From Bradyrhizobiaceae bacterium (GTDB lineage: Bacteria > Pseudomonadota > Alphaproteobacteria > Rhizobiales > Xanthobacteraceae): DNA of 35,633 bases. The translations under genes and the position numbers were made by a program. Where the stretch lies: the NCBI GenBank assembly GCA_947481635.1, contig CANKHJ010000026.1, positions 1 to 35,633 of the forward strand. Reading direction: 5' to 3'. This document shows positions 7,891-16,507 of this stretch, in pieces. How positions within the stretch are numbered: the first letter of the stretch is position 1; each line of letters begins with the position of its first letter. A model generated the notes under the pieces. That model made no database searches. It was not told where the DNA came from and saw only the letters and a list, made by a program, of their open reading frames with translations.

Positions 7891-9060
7891 TCAGGCGTCC
7901 GGAGCGAGGATCAAGGCGACGCTGCTCGCCCAGTTGCGAATATAGGGAATGCCGCCAATGCCAGTGATCATCGCGTTGCGGGTGTTCTTGATCTGCCGTG
8001 GGCCGGCCTCGCCGAACAACTGACGCACGGCTTCAATCAGATTGGTGCCGCCGCCGGCAAGCCCCGGCTGGCCGGCCGAGATCTGGCCGCCGCCGGTATT
8101 GAGCGGCAAGTCGCCGGCCAGGCCGAAGTCGGTATCCCGGATGAAGTCGCATCCTTGTCCGTGTTTGCAGAAGCCGAGCATCTCAAGCTGCATCATGATC
8201 GCGATGATGAAATCGTCATACGGATGGAATGATGCGACGTCGCGCGGCGAGAGGCCTGAGGCTGCGAAAGCGCGCGCACCCGCCGCGGCATGCCCGGTCT
8301 TCGTCACATCGACAACCGGCTGATCGGATTGGTAGTTGGTGCGCTCGCCATACCCTTCTATCACCGCGAAGCGCGCAACGCCTCGCGCCTTCGCCATTGT
8401 CCGGCTCATCATGATCAGCCCGTTGGCGCCGTCGCATGGCATCACGCTGTCGAGCAGCCGGATCGGTTCGGCGATCATTCGCGAGTTCATGTAGTCGTCG
8501 ATCGTGATCGGGACGCGCAGCTTGTCGCAAGCATTGTCGTTCAGCAAAGCATGCTCGCGTTGGGTGACCGCAAGCTTGCCGAGCGCCCGGTAGTCGAGGC
8601 CGAACTGATGTTCGTAGCGTCGCGTGATCAAACCGAAGGCGGTCGGAGGACCGAGCAGGCCATGCGGCTGCGTCCATTCGCCGTGAAAAGTCCGCGCGCG
8701 CGGCGCGCGTGCGCCGGCCGCATCGGCGAATAGCAGCAGCATCACCTGACACAGGCCGGCCTCGATCGCAGCGGCCGCGCGCACCACCGCTCCGGTCGCC
8801 GAGCAGCCGCCGATATCAAGTGATTGGCAGAAGTCGAGTTCGAGTCCGAGATAATCGGCGGTGGTCTGCGACCAGAAATTATTGCCGGCGCCAATGCTCG
8901 CGGCATTGACGATCATGCCGTCGATCTCTTTTTTGTCGAGACCGACCTTGGCGATCAGGTTTTCCAGGACCTCGGCGCCCAGTTCCCAGACGTCGCGCCC
9001 GCCCTTGTCCGTGATCTTGGTTTCGGCGTAATCGAGGATCACCGCATCGCGCAGAGCCAT
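7891..9060 (-). CDS. Thiolase-like protein (SCP-x/Ltp type), DUF35-partnered
   Basis: The 389-residue protein has the thiolase fold in two halves. The N-terminal half carries GGCSATGA with Cys86 at or next to the nucleophile position. The C-terminal half carries SFHPYDDF (His279) and NTGGGQISAGQPG, where classical thiolases have GHP. Here that His is Gln331, so a normal Claisen/thiolytic mechanism is doubtful. The Ltp2-ChsH2 pair, also thiolase-like plus DUF35, works as a retro-aldolase on a 3-hydroxyacyl-CoA. Loss of the GHP His and the adjacent DUF35 gene fit that model, but it remains inference. The gene lies between an NDP-forming acyl-CoA synthetase upstream and its DUF35 partner downstream. 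ATG at 9060 has a G-rich Shine-Dalgarno stretch close upstream. Confidence 0.88.
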   Translation of the reverse strand: MALRDAVILDYAETKITDKGGRDVWELGAEVLENLIAKVGLDKKEIDGMIVNAASIGAGNNFWSQTTADYLGLELDFCQSLDIGGCSATGAVVRAAAAIEAGLCQVMLLLFADAAGARAPRARTFHGEWTQPHGLLGPPTAFGLITRRYEHQFGLDYRALGKLAVTQREHALLNDNACDKLRVPITIDDYMNSRMIAEPIRLLDSVMPCDGANGLIMMSRTMAKARGVARFAVIEGYGERTNYQSDQPVVDVTKTGHAAAGARAFAASGLSPRDVASFHPYDDFIIAIMMQLEMLGFCKHGQGCDFIRDTDFGLAGDLPLNTGGGQISAGQPGLAGGGTNLIEAVRQLFGEAGPRQIKNTRNAMITGIGGIPYIRNWASSVALILAPDA

Positions 9061-9081
9061 CTGTCTCCCCCCGTTCCGTCG

Positions 9082-11226
9082 TCAGACGGCCTTGTCATTG
9101 CTCTTCGTCACAAGCAGCGCATCCAGCGCCACCGCGCCCTTGCCGGCCGGATAGACCCCCAGCGGGTTGATGTCGATCTCGACCAGGTCTGGCATGGTCA
9201 GAATGATGCGTCCAACCAACGCCGCGGTATGCGCAATCGCGGCGACGTCGACCGGCGCCGAACCACGAAACCCCCGCAACAATGCAGCGCCGCGCAGTTG
9301 GCGCACTTCATCCATGACCGCCTCGGGCGCGAGATCCGCCGGCATCAGGCGTACGTCACCGAGCGCCTCGATCCAGATTCCGCCGAGCCCGACTAGCAGC
9401 ACCGCGCCCCAATGTGGATCGCGGCGCGCCCCGACCACGAACTCGAGCCCACGCTCGGCCATGCGTTCGACCAGCACGCCATCGAGGGTCAGGCCCGGAT
9501 CGGCCCGCGTGACATTGGCGATGAGTTGTTGCCAGGCGGTCCGCAAGGTGTCGCGATCCGGGAGGTTGAGAATGACGCCGCCGGCTTCGGTCTTGTGCAA
9601 CAGCGTCGCCGCCTGCGCCTTGATCGCGACCGGGAAGCCGATGCGCTCGGCGATAGCGACCGCCTCATCCACGGATGTGGCGAGGGCGCCCTCCGGCACG
9701 TTGATTCCCGCCGCCGCGAGGCATTGCTTGCCGCGCCATTCCGGCTGTGGACCTTGCGTCAGTTCGGGCATGCCGGTGAAGGCATGCATCGCCATGTCGA
9801 TCCGGGAACGCGCAAGCATGCGGCCGTAATGGGTGACGCGCGCGATGGCGCGCAACGCCCGTTCGGCGGAATGCGACAGGACGATGCGGTGCTGCCGCGC
9901 GAGCTTCAGGAATTCGGGATTCTCGGGCAGCGTCTCGCCGAACATCACCAGGATCATCGGCTTGGGGTGCTTCTCCCATGCCGCGATCAGCATTTTCAGC
10001 CGTTGCAGAGCCGACGCTTCGCTGCCGCCCGCGAGCGCGGCGACAAGGCTACCAATACCGGGATCGCTGAGGAGGCCGATCGCGCCGTCGCGCACGATCT
10101 CCGGGTCCTGCGTCGCCTGCGTGGCGATGTCGAGCGGGTTGCGCGGCGGGACGAAGGCGGGCATTCGCGGTCGCAACGTCGCTTCGACCGAAGCCGACAA
10201 GGGTGGAATAGCAAGGCCGATGGTTTCGCAATAGTCATGCGCGATGGCGCAGAATGCGCCCGACGTCGTCATGATTCCGACGCCGCCGCCGGTCGGAGCC
10301 GGAAACCGCGTCAGCAGTTCGCTGACATCGATCAATTCTTCCAATGTTTCGACCAGCGCCACGCCGGCATTGGTGGTCTGAACGCTCATCACGCCGTGAT
10401 CGCTGGCGAGCGCGCCGGTATGCGAGCGCGCCGCATTCTGAGCCATCGCGCCGCGCCCCGAATGCATCATCACGATCGGCTTGCCGCTGGCGCGCGCCTT
10501 GCGCGCCGCAGCCAGGAATTCGGACGGGCGCCGGATGTGCTCGGCATAGATCGCGATCACATGGGTCGACGGATCGTCGATCAGGTATTCGAGCAGATCG
10601 GCGAGCTGCAAGCCGGCCTCGTTTCCGGTCGAAATCATGTAAGAGACCGGCACTCCGCGCATCTCGATGGCGCGGCGCAGATGCCCCATCAGGCCGCCGC
10701 TCTGCGAGATGATGGCAAGCGCCGGACCTGCCCCCCGGTCGTATTCGGGAAGCGCGCCGCCGGGCAGAAAGCCGACCGTGAAGCGGTCGACATAGTTGGT
10801 ATAGCCGAAACAATTCGGGCCGATCAGCGCGAGGCCGCCGTCGCGGGCAATGGCTGCGACCGTCTCCTGCACGGATCGCTCTTCCTGGCCGAGCTCGGCG
10901 AATCCCGAAGCGAACACTACCGCCGCACCGACGTGGCGCCGTACGCAGGCTTCGATCGCCTCGCGCACGGCGGTTGCCGGCAAGGCCAGGATCGCGAGAT
11001 CGACACGCTCCGGCAAGTCGTCGATGCTCGCCAGGCATTCCCGTCCGTCCAAGATGGTGCCGGCGCGACCAACCAGATGGATATCGCCGGCAAAGCCGTT
11101 GACCGCAAGCAGCTTGAGCGCGACCTGGCCTGCCGACCCGGGACGCGCCGAGACGCCAACGATCGCGACCGATCGCGGCCGCAGCAATCGCTCGACGACC
11201 GGAAGATCGTTTGAAGATACCTGCAT
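9082..11226 (-). CDS. NDP-forming acyl-CoA synthetase (acetate-CoA ligase family)
   Basis: The 714-residue protein is the fused alpha-beta form of the ADP-forming acyl-CoA synthetases. The N-terminal CoA-binding Rossmann domain begins LLRPRSVAIVGVSARPGSAG (14-33). Next come the succinyl-CoA ligase-like domains with SQSGGLMGHL and the conserved SHTGAL segment. A C-terminal ATP-grasp domain (about 490-705) contains GFPVAIKAQAATLLHKTEAGG. The enzyme would join CoA to an organic acid with ATP giving ADP, the activating step for the enoyl-CoA hydratase and thiolase-like genes on either side. ATG at 11226 begins two bases after the hydratase stop codon, implying translational coupling; an in-frame GTG at 11232 is a second option. 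The acid is not identifiable from sequence. Confidence 0.92.
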   Translation of the reverse strand: MQVSSNDLPVVERLLRPRSVAIVGVSARPGSAGQVALKLLAVNGFAGDIHLVGRAGTILDGRECLASIDDLPERVDLAILALPATAVREAIEACVRRHVGAAVVFASGFAELGQEERSVQETVAAIARDGGLALIGPNCFGYTNYVDRFTVGFLPGGALPEYDRGAGPALAIISQSGGLMGHLRRAIEMRGVPVSYMISTGNEAGLQLADLLEYLIDDPSTHVIAIYAEHIRRPSEFLAAARKARASGKPIVMMHSGRGAMAQNAARSHTGALASDHGVMSVQTTNAGVALVETLEELIDVSELLTRFPAPTGGGVGIMTTSGAFCAIAHDYCETIGLAIPPLSASVEATLRPRMPAFVPPRNPLDIATQATQDPEIVRDGAIGLLSDPGIGSLVAALAGGSEASALQRLKMLIAAWEKHPKPMILVMFGETLPENPEFLKLARQHRIVLSHSAERALRAIARVTHYGRMLARSRIDMAMHAFTGMPELTQGPQPEWRGKQCLAAAGINVPEGALATSVDEAVAIAERIGFPVAIKAQAATLLHKTEAGGVILNLPDRDTLRTAWQQLIANVTRADPGLTLDGVLVERMAERGLEFVVGARRDPHWGAVLLVGLGGIWIEALGDVRLMPADLAPEAVMDEVRQLRGAALLRGFRGSAPVDVAAIAHTAALVGRIILTMPDLVEIDINPLGVYPAGKGAVALDALLVTKSNDKAV

Positions 11227-11228
11227 GA

Positions 11229-12026
11229 TCACGCTGGCCGTCCCGGCACTGCCAGCGGCGCTGCGCGCTTCTCGACAAACGCATTCAACCGCTCCAGTGA
11301 CGCGGGACTGCGCACAACGGCGGACGCGAGTTCTTCCACGAACAGGGCATCGTTGTGATCGATGTCGCCCATCCGCGGCAGCACGTTGGTGATCGCCCAA
11401 TTCGACATCGGCGCATTCTTGGAGATTTTCAGCGCGATCTCCTTGGCCTTCTCAAGCGCTTGTCCGGTCGGCACGAGGTATTGAGCGAGCCCGATGCGTT
11501 CTGCGTCCACCGCGGGCATGATGCGGCCGGTCAACATCATGTCGCACATGCGCGAATAGCCGATGATGCGCTGGATGCGGACCGAGCCGCCACCTCCGAC
11601 GAAAATGCCGCGCTGCCCTTCCGGCAGGCCGAAATAGGAGGTCTCGTCCGCAACGCGGATATGCGCCGCCGACGCCATCTCCAGGCCGAGGCCGACCACC
11701 GCTCCCTTCAACGCCACGACGAACGGAATCGGACCGCGGGCCACGATGTCGAGCGTCTCGTGCGAGGGCCGGCGATAGCGCTTCTTCGGCTGCGGATCGC
11801 CGGCGGCCATGTTCCGGGCGGTCTCAGCCAGATCGAGTCCGGCGGAGAAATGATCGCCATGCCCGAAGATGATGCCGACATCGGCCTCTTCGCCGGCGCG
11901 GACCACCGCGGCACGCAGCTGCGTCATCACCATGGCGCTGATCGCGTTACGCTTGTCGGGGCGATCGATGCCGATCAACGCGAGGGGACCATCGAGTTCG
12001 TAGGTGATGTATTGCCTGGTGGACAT
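11229..12026 (-). CDS. Enoyl-CoA hydratase/isomerase family protein
   Basis: The 265-residue protein is a crotonase. RPDKRNAIS, GHGDHFSAGLDL (oxyanion loop near 56-65) and GAVVGLGLEMASAAHI are present, the last carrying Glu116. PEGQRGIFVGGGG carries Glu136. Both positions correspond to the catalytic glutamates of mitochondrial enoyl-CoA hydratase, so hydration of a 2-enoyl-CoA is the most likely activity; isomerase or hydrolase variants cannot be excluded. ATG at 12026 follows GGAG by six bases; longer frames starting up to 12122 lack a ribosome site. The stop is two bases from the next start (acyl-CoA synthetase), and the stop of the preceding TctC gene is 126 bases away, so a new promoter in that gap is possible. 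Confidence 0.92.
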   Translation of the reverse strand: MSTRQYITYELDGPLALIGIDRPDKRNAISAMVMTQLRAAVVRAGEEADVGIIFGHGDHFSAGLDLAETARNMAAGDPQPKKRYRRPSHETLDIVARGPIPFVVALKGAVVGLGLEMASAAHIRVADETSYFGLPEGQRGIFVGGGGSVRIQRIIGYSRMCDMMLTGRIMPAVDAERIGLAQYLVPTGQALEKAKEIALKISKNAPMSNWAITNVLPRMGDIDHNDALFVEELASAVVRSPASLERLNAFVEKRAAPLAVPGRPA

Positions 12027-12152
12027 GGGTTGCTCCGATGTGAGGGCCGTTGCGCCGCGCGCTGGCGGCAGTAACGCGGGAAACATCCCGCTATTCAAGG
12101 CGGTTGATTGCATCACCGCCATGTGCAGCGCGGCCGCATCGATCCCGAATGG

Positions 12153-13115
12153 CTATTGGGGCGTGATCTGCGCGGCCTTGACCGCTTCCGCCCACAAGGC
12201 GAGGTCTTTCTGGATGCGCGCGCGGATCTCGTCCGCGCCCTCATGCAGCAGCGCCGCGCCGTAAGTCGCGAAGTGCTTCGAGGTCACTTCGGATGCCATG
12301 ACGTCCTTCATCCAGGCGTCGATCTTTGCGATCACCGGCTGCGGCGTGCCGCGCGGCACGAAGATCGCGAACCACGGGCTGAAGTCGAAGTTCGGAATAC
12401 CGGCTTCCTGCATCGTCGGCAGGTCCGGAAAGATCGAACTCCGGCGCGCGGAGGTCACGGCAATGCCGCGGACTTTTCCGGCTTTCATCTGGCTTAGGCC
12501 GAAGGTGCTGTCGAGGATGAAGAAATCGAGCACGCCGCTGGTGATATCCGGAATCGCTTCCGGTCCGGTCCGGTAGGCGACCGGCGCGGCCTCAGCTCCC
12601 ACCCGTGTCAGATAGAGATGCGCCGCAACCTGCGAGATATTGGTCGCATAGCCGAATTTGTTCTGCGGACGGGATTTCAGGAGCGCGGTGAGTTCGCTCA
12701 CCGTCTTGGCCGGCGAACTCGGCGGCACCGTCATCACGAAGGTTCCGATCGACGTCGTGCGGATCGGCACGATGTCCCTTTCGACATTGACCGGGAAGTC
12801 CTTCACCATATGCGGCGCCGCGCCGATGGTTGAGCCCGAGCCATATAATAGAGTGTAGCCGTCCGGCTTGGCGTTGGCCGCGAGCGTCAGCGACAGGTTG
12901 CCGTTGTTGCCCGGCTTGTTGTCGACCACAAAGGCCTTGCCGGACAGCTTCTCCAACTGCATCGCAATCGGCCGCGCCAGGATGTCGGCGCCGCTGCCGG
13001 CCGCAAAGCCGACGATCATATGGATCGGCCGATTTGGATAATCCTCCTGCGCAACGGCCGGAATGCTCCATCCGACCGCGACGATGAGCAGCGAAAGCGC
13101 GCAGTGGGTCCGCAT
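12153..13115 (-). CDS. Tripartite tricarboxylate transporter (TctC/Bug) substrate-binding protein A
   Basis: The 320-residue periplasmic protein has a Sec signal peptide (cleavage probable after AVAQ) followed by the Bug signature YPNRPIHMIVGFAAGSGADILARP. Later family landmarks include VVDNKPGNNGNLS, DGYTLLYG, LPTMQEAGIPNFDF and PWFAIFVPRGTP. Bug proteins trap carboxylates and similar anions and hand them to TctAB or to unrelated sensors. No TctA or TctB gene is present in the window. ATG at 13115 follows AGGGAGG by nine bases. The gene lies third in a set of minus-strand TctC genes and is separated from the preceding copy by a 119-base gap with a strong hairpin. Its sequence differs considerably from copy B, so the two probably bind different ligands. 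Confidence 0.93.
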   Translation of the reverse strand: MRTHCALSLLIVAVGWSIPAVAQEDYPNRPIHMIVGFAAGSGADILARPIAMQLEKLSGKAFVVDNKPGNNGNLSLTLAANAKPDGYTLLYGSGSTIGAAPHMVKDFPVNVERDIVPIRTTSIGTFVMTVPPSSPAKTVSELTALLKSRPQNKFGYATNISQVAAHLYLTRVGAEAAPVAYRTGPEAIPDITSGVLDFFILDSTFGLSQMKAGKVRGIAVTSARRSSIFPDLPTMQEAGIPNFDFSPWFAIFVPRGTPQPVIAKIDAWMKDVMASEVTSKHFATYGAALLHEGADEIRARIQKDLALWAEAVKAAQITPQ

Positions 13116-13186
13116 GATCGTTGTCCTCCCTGTTTGTTGGGCCGATCATGACACCGACATCGATGGGGAGTCGATGCTGGCCTCTT

Positions 13187-13219
13187 ACCCCCCCCTGCAG
13201 GTCCCCTGTAGGGGAGGGT
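13187..13219. repeat. Strong hairpin between two TctC genes
   Basis: ACCCCCCCCTGCAGG (13187-13201) pairs with CCTGTAGGGGAGGGT (13205-13219) over 15 positions, with one mismatch and one G-T pair around a three-base loop. The sequence resembles short GC-rich repeats found between genes in rhizobia. It lacks a T-run, so it is more likely a REP-type element or mRNA-stabilising/attenuating hairpin than a classical terminator. Confidence 0.6.
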
Positions 13220-13234
13220 GAAGAAGCACGCCCC

Positions 13235-14218
13235 TTACTGCTGAACTTTCGCGCCGCTGGATTTCACCACCTCGCCATAGAACGAAATCTCATTCTTGAT
13301 CCGCGCGCCGAGATCCTCCGGTGTGCTGGTGCTGACCTGCATCCCAAGCCCGGTGATGCGGTTCGCGATCTCCGGATTGGCCAGGATGCGGCGGATCTCG
13401 CCGTTCAGCCTGGTCTGCACGTCGCGCGGAATGCCGGCCGGACCCATCACCGCGAACCACGCCATGCCTTCGAAGCCCGGAATGCCGGCTTCGGTCATGG
13501 TCGGCAGTTCGGAGACCGCCGGCCAGCGGGCTGCGCCGGTGACGGCAAGTCCCTTCACCTGGCCGCCCTGATAGACCGGCATGGTCGACGACATGTTGCC
13601 GAACAGCATCTGGATGTCGCCGCGCAGCAGGCCTTCGATCGCCTGCGGGTCGCCACGATAGGGGACGTGGGTCATCTTCAGATTGTTGAGCAGCTTGAAG
13701 CGTTCGCTCGACAGATGGTTCAAGGTGCCCGCGCCGGGCGAGCCGTAATTCACGCCCTCCGGCTTGCTGCGGATGAACTCCACCAGCTCCTTCACGTTCT
13801 TCACCGGGCTGTCCTTCGGCACCGCGATGAGCTGCGGGATCTGGGCGACCAGTGTGATCGGCGTGAGATCCTTGGTCGGATCGTAGGTCAGGTTGCCGTA
13901 GAGCGTGACGTTGATGGTCAGCGCGCCGAACGCCGTCAGCACCAGCGTGTATCCGTCGGGCTCGGTGGTCGCGACAAAGCCAACACCGGTATTGCCGGTC
14001 GCGCCGGGCCGGTTCTCGACGATGACGGTCTGACCCCAGGCGGTTTCCAGTTCCTTGGCGATGATCCGCGCCAGGATGTCGGTCGGTCCGCCGGGGCCGA
14101 GCGGCACGACCAGCCGAATGGTGCGGGCCGGATAGGTCTGCGCTTTTGCGTCAACGGTGAACGCATGCAGGAACAGCAGGCACAGCACGGCGGCAATGCC
14201 GTTACGAATGAACCTCAT
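13235..14218 (-). CDS. Tripartite tricarboxylate transporter (TctC/Bug) substrate-binding protein B
   Basis: The 327-residue protein begins with a Sec signal peptide (MRFIRNGIAAVLCLLFLHAF, cleavage probable after AKAQ). Bug motifs follow: YPARTIRLVVPLGPGGPTDI, VIVENRPGATGN, DGYTLVLT, VPYRGDPQAIEGLL and LPTMTEAGIPGF. It should bind a carboxylated compound in the periplasm. ATG at 14218 is preceded by GGGAGG. It starts 16 bases after the ferredoxin-reductase stop codon, so it belongs to the P450-reductase transcript; this placement suggests it captures the P450 substrate or a related acid. No membrane subunits accompany it. Confidence 0.94.
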   Translation of the reverse strand: MRFIRNGIAAVLCLLFLHAFTVDAKAQTYPARTIRLVVPLGPGGPTDILARIIAKELETAWGQTVIVENRPGATGNTGVGFVATTEPDGYTLVLTAFGALTINVTLYGNLTYDPTKDLTPITLVAQIPQLIAVPKDSPVKNVKELVEFIRSKPEGVNYGSPGAGTLNHLSSERFKLLNNLKMTHVPYRGDPQAIEGLLRGDIQMLFGNMSSTMPVYQGGQVKGLAVTGAARWPAVSELPTMTEAGIPGFEGMAWFAVMGPAGIPRDVQTRLNGEIRRILANPEIANRITGLGMQVSTSTPEDLGARIKNEISFYGEVVKSSGAKVQQ

Positions 14219-14234
14219 CGTGTCCTCCCATGTA

Positions 14235-15242
14235 TTATTTGTTGGTGACGAACGGGTCCATGAAGCAGGAGGCTGGCGTCACCCCCCGTTCCAGGACCAC
14301 GCCTTGTGCCGCCTCGCAGAAGGCCGGCGGCCCGGCCAGATAGACGTGATAATCGGTCAGGTCGTCGAAATCGGCAGCGATGACGCTGCTCAGATGGCCG
14401 ACGCGAAGATCGTGCGCGCCCGAAGGCTCCGAGAGCGCGACGGTGATACTCAGGTTGGAATAGCGCCGCGCCAGTTCGGCAAGTCGTTCCTGCTGATAGA
14501 GGTTGGGTCGGTCGCGCACGCCGAAATACAGATGCAGCCGCTGCTTCAGTCCGTTGGCCAACGCGGTTTCCGCAATCGACTGGATCGGCGCCAGGCCGGA
14601 GCCGGCGGCGCCGAGCAGGATCGGGCCGAGATGCTCTTCGCGCAGATAGGCGGTGCCGAACGGCCCGCGCAGGGTCACCGCTGTGCCGGCGGCGAGTTCG
14701 GTTGCGGCGTAGCTGCTGACGCGTCCGCCGGGCAGATGCCGGATATGGAATTCGAGCAGGTCGACGTCAGGCCGGTTCGCCATCGAGTATTCGCGAGCCG
14801 GCAGGCCGGGAAATGTGAGATGCGCGTATTGCCCTGCGCTGAAGATGAAGGGCTGTCCCGAGTCGTTGCGTAACTGGATCACGGTGATGTCCGACGCGGG
14901 ATGCGCGACCGCAACCACGCTGCAGGTGATCTCGCGGACCACATGGCTGACTTCGCCGTCGAGTTCCGCGACCGAGACGACGCAGTCTTCGAGCGGCTGT
15001 GCCTGGCACGCCAGGATCAGCCCGCGCGAGCGCTCGTGCTCGGTCAGCACCATCGGATTGTAGAAGCTGCCGAGGTCGACGCTGCCGCTGATCAGGTAGG
15101 ATTTGCACGAGCCGCATTGGCCCTGCTGGCACAGAAACGGATAGTCGATACCAGCGGCGAGCGCGGACGAGAGGATCGTGTCTCCGTCTTCGACCAGGAT
15201 ATCCTGGTCAAATTGCTCGATCCGGACGCGCCTGGCGCTCAC
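14235..15242 (-). CDS. 2Fe-2S ferredoxin / FAD-NAD(P)H reductase (P450 redox partner)
   Basis: The 335-residue protein joins an N-terminal plant-type ferredoxin domain to a ferredoxin-NADP reductase-like module. The cluster ligands are Cys38, Cys43 and Cys46 in CQQGQCGSC, and Cys79 in ILACQ. The FAD-binding RxYS motif is REYS at 150-153. The nucleotide-binding loop is GAAGSGLAP at 211-219, and YLAGPP lies near the C terminus. The order is that of phenol hydroxylase and CDP-6-deoxy-delta-3,4-glucoseen reductase. It starts seven bases after the P450 stop codon, so it most likely passes electrons from NAD(P)H to that P450. I favour GTG at 15242, which has GGTGAG six bases upstream. A TTG at 15260 overlapping the P450 end is the alternative and would add six residues. 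Confidence 0.92.
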   Translation of the reverse strand: MSARRVRIEQFDQDILVEDGDTILSSALAAGIDYPFLCQQGQCGSCKSYLISGSVDLGSFYNPMVLTEHERSRGLILACQAQPLEDCVVSVAELDGEVSHVVREITCSVVAVAHPASDITVIQLRNDSGQPFIFSAGQYAHLTFPGLPAREYSMANRPDVDLLEFHIRHLPGGRVSSYAATELAAGTAVTLRGPFGTAYLREEHLGPILLGAAGSGLAPIQSIAETALANGLKQRLHLYFGVRDRPNLYQQERLAELARRYSNLSITVALSEPSGAHDLRVGHLSSVIAADFDDLTDYHVYLAGPPAFCEAAQGVVLERGVTPASCFMDPFVTNK

Positions 15243-15249
15243 GAGTGTC

Positions 15250-16491
15250 TCACCGTGCAAACACCGGAAGGCTGGTCGGACGCCGGCTGGCTGTGCGATC
15301 CATGAACACGATCTCGTCCGAGACCAGCCGGTAATCCGGGAAGCGCCGGATGAATCCGTCCAGTGCCACCCGCAACTCCATGCGCGCGAGGCTCGCGCCC
15401 AGGCAATAATGCACGCCGTGGCCGAGCGTGACGTGGCGGTTCGGATTGCGCGCGAGGTCGAGCCGGTCCGGATCGGGGAATTGTTCCGGATCGCGATTGG
15501 CCGATCCCAGCATCAGATGCAGGATCTGCCCTTCCTCGATGTGGTGGCCCTCATAATCGAAACTCTCGCAGGCGGTGCGGATGCTGCGCTGTGTCGGGGC
15601 CTCATAGCGCAGGAATTCCTCCGCCGCGAGATTGATCAGCTTGGGATTGGCTTTCAGCTTGGCAAGCTGGTCAGGAAATTGCTGCAACCGCCACAACGCC
15701 ATCGCGATCGCGCTGCGTGACGTCCCGCCGCCCGCGGTCGCCATCATATTGCAGGTCGCCAGCACCTCCATATCGGTCAGTTTCTCGCCATCGACGTCGG
15801 CCTGGACCATGGCGCTGATCATGTCGGCGCGCGGCCGTGCGCGCCGCTCGCGGATGATTGGGATGAAATAATCCTGCTGCGCATCGAGGATCTGGCGCTG
15901 CTCGTCGGCCAGCTTCTCGCGATCGGGATTGACCGGCTGAAACAGAAAATTCGAGCAGCGGTCGCTCCAGTGGCGCAGCATCGCCTCATCGGACATCGGC
16001 AGGCCGAGCAGGTCGATCATTACCTGCACCGGGATGCGCGCCGCGAAATCGAGATAGGCGTCGAACTGGTCCTGCCCCTCGAGGCTGTCGAGCAGGGTCT
16101 CGACGCGCATCTGGATCTTCGGCCGCATCGCCTCGATCGCGCGCGGCGTCATCGCCTTCATGAACAGCGCCTTGAGCCGGTCGTGATAGGCGCCGTCGCG
16201 ATAGAGGAGCCAGCGGGTATAATGCTCGATGATGTTGCTGAAGCGATCGGTGTCGGTGGTCGGCAGATAGGAATAGAGCGTCTCGACGCGATCGACGCTC
16301 AGGTCGGGGCGGGTCTGCAACACGAAGACATCGCGGTAGCGCGTGAAGTACCAGGCCTGCGCTCGCTCGGACCAATGGATCGGTTCGGTCTCGCGCGCCC
16401 TCTGGTAAAACGGATAGGGGTCATGAACCGCCGCGGCGGTAAACAGCCCAAAGCTGTCCTGCGTGTCATCGATCGAGAGCGTGTCGGTCAT
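15250..16491 (-). CDS. Cytochrome P450
   Basis: The 413-residue soluble P450 has all core elements. The K-helix ExxR is EEFLR (Glu292, Arg295), and the heme loop LGHGVHYCLG has the thiolate ligand Cys363. The I-helix reads ATAGGGTSRS (252-261). Two positions are unusual. The acidic residue that normally precedes the I-helix Thr is Gly256 (AGGGT rather than AGxDT/AGxET), and the heme-loop Phe seven residues before the Cys is Leu356. The gene is followed seven bases later by a dedicated ferredoxin-reductase. It would hydroxylate or demethylate a small hydrophobic acid in the cytoplasm, using O2 and electrons from that reductase. ATG at 16491 is chosen because the protein begins in the normal P450 way there; upstream residues to 16593 overlap the MetE-like gene. 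The ribosome site is weak. Confidence 0.94.
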   Translation of the reverse strand: MTDTLSIDDTQDSFGLFTAAAVHDPYPFYQRARETEPIHWSERAQAWYFTRYRDVFVLQTRPDLSVDRVETLYSYLPTTDTDRFSNIIEHYTRWLLYRDGAYHDRLKALFMKAMTPRAIEAMRPKIQMRVETLLDSLEGQDQFDAYLDFAARIPVQVMIDLLGLPMSDEAMLRHWSDRCSNFLFQPVNPDREKLADEQRQILDAQQDYFIPIIRERRARPRADMISAMVQADVDGEKLTDMEVLATCNMMATAGGGTSRSAIAMALWRLQQFPDQLAKLKANPKLINLAAEEFLRYEAPTQRSIRTACESFDYEGHHIEEGQILHLMLGSANRDPEQFPDPDRLDLARNPNRHVTLGHGVHYCLGASLARMELRVALDGFIRRFPDYRLVSDEIVFMDRTASRRPTSLPVFAR

Positions 16492-16507
16492 TGCGTATCC
16501 CGGGCGG

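Noticed and set aside
11227-11400. N-terminal extension of the NDP-forming acyl-CoA synthetase
   Set aside because: The extension lies inside the enoyl-CoA hydratase gene and is Arg-rich noise; the CoA-binding domain begins normally just after ATG 11226.
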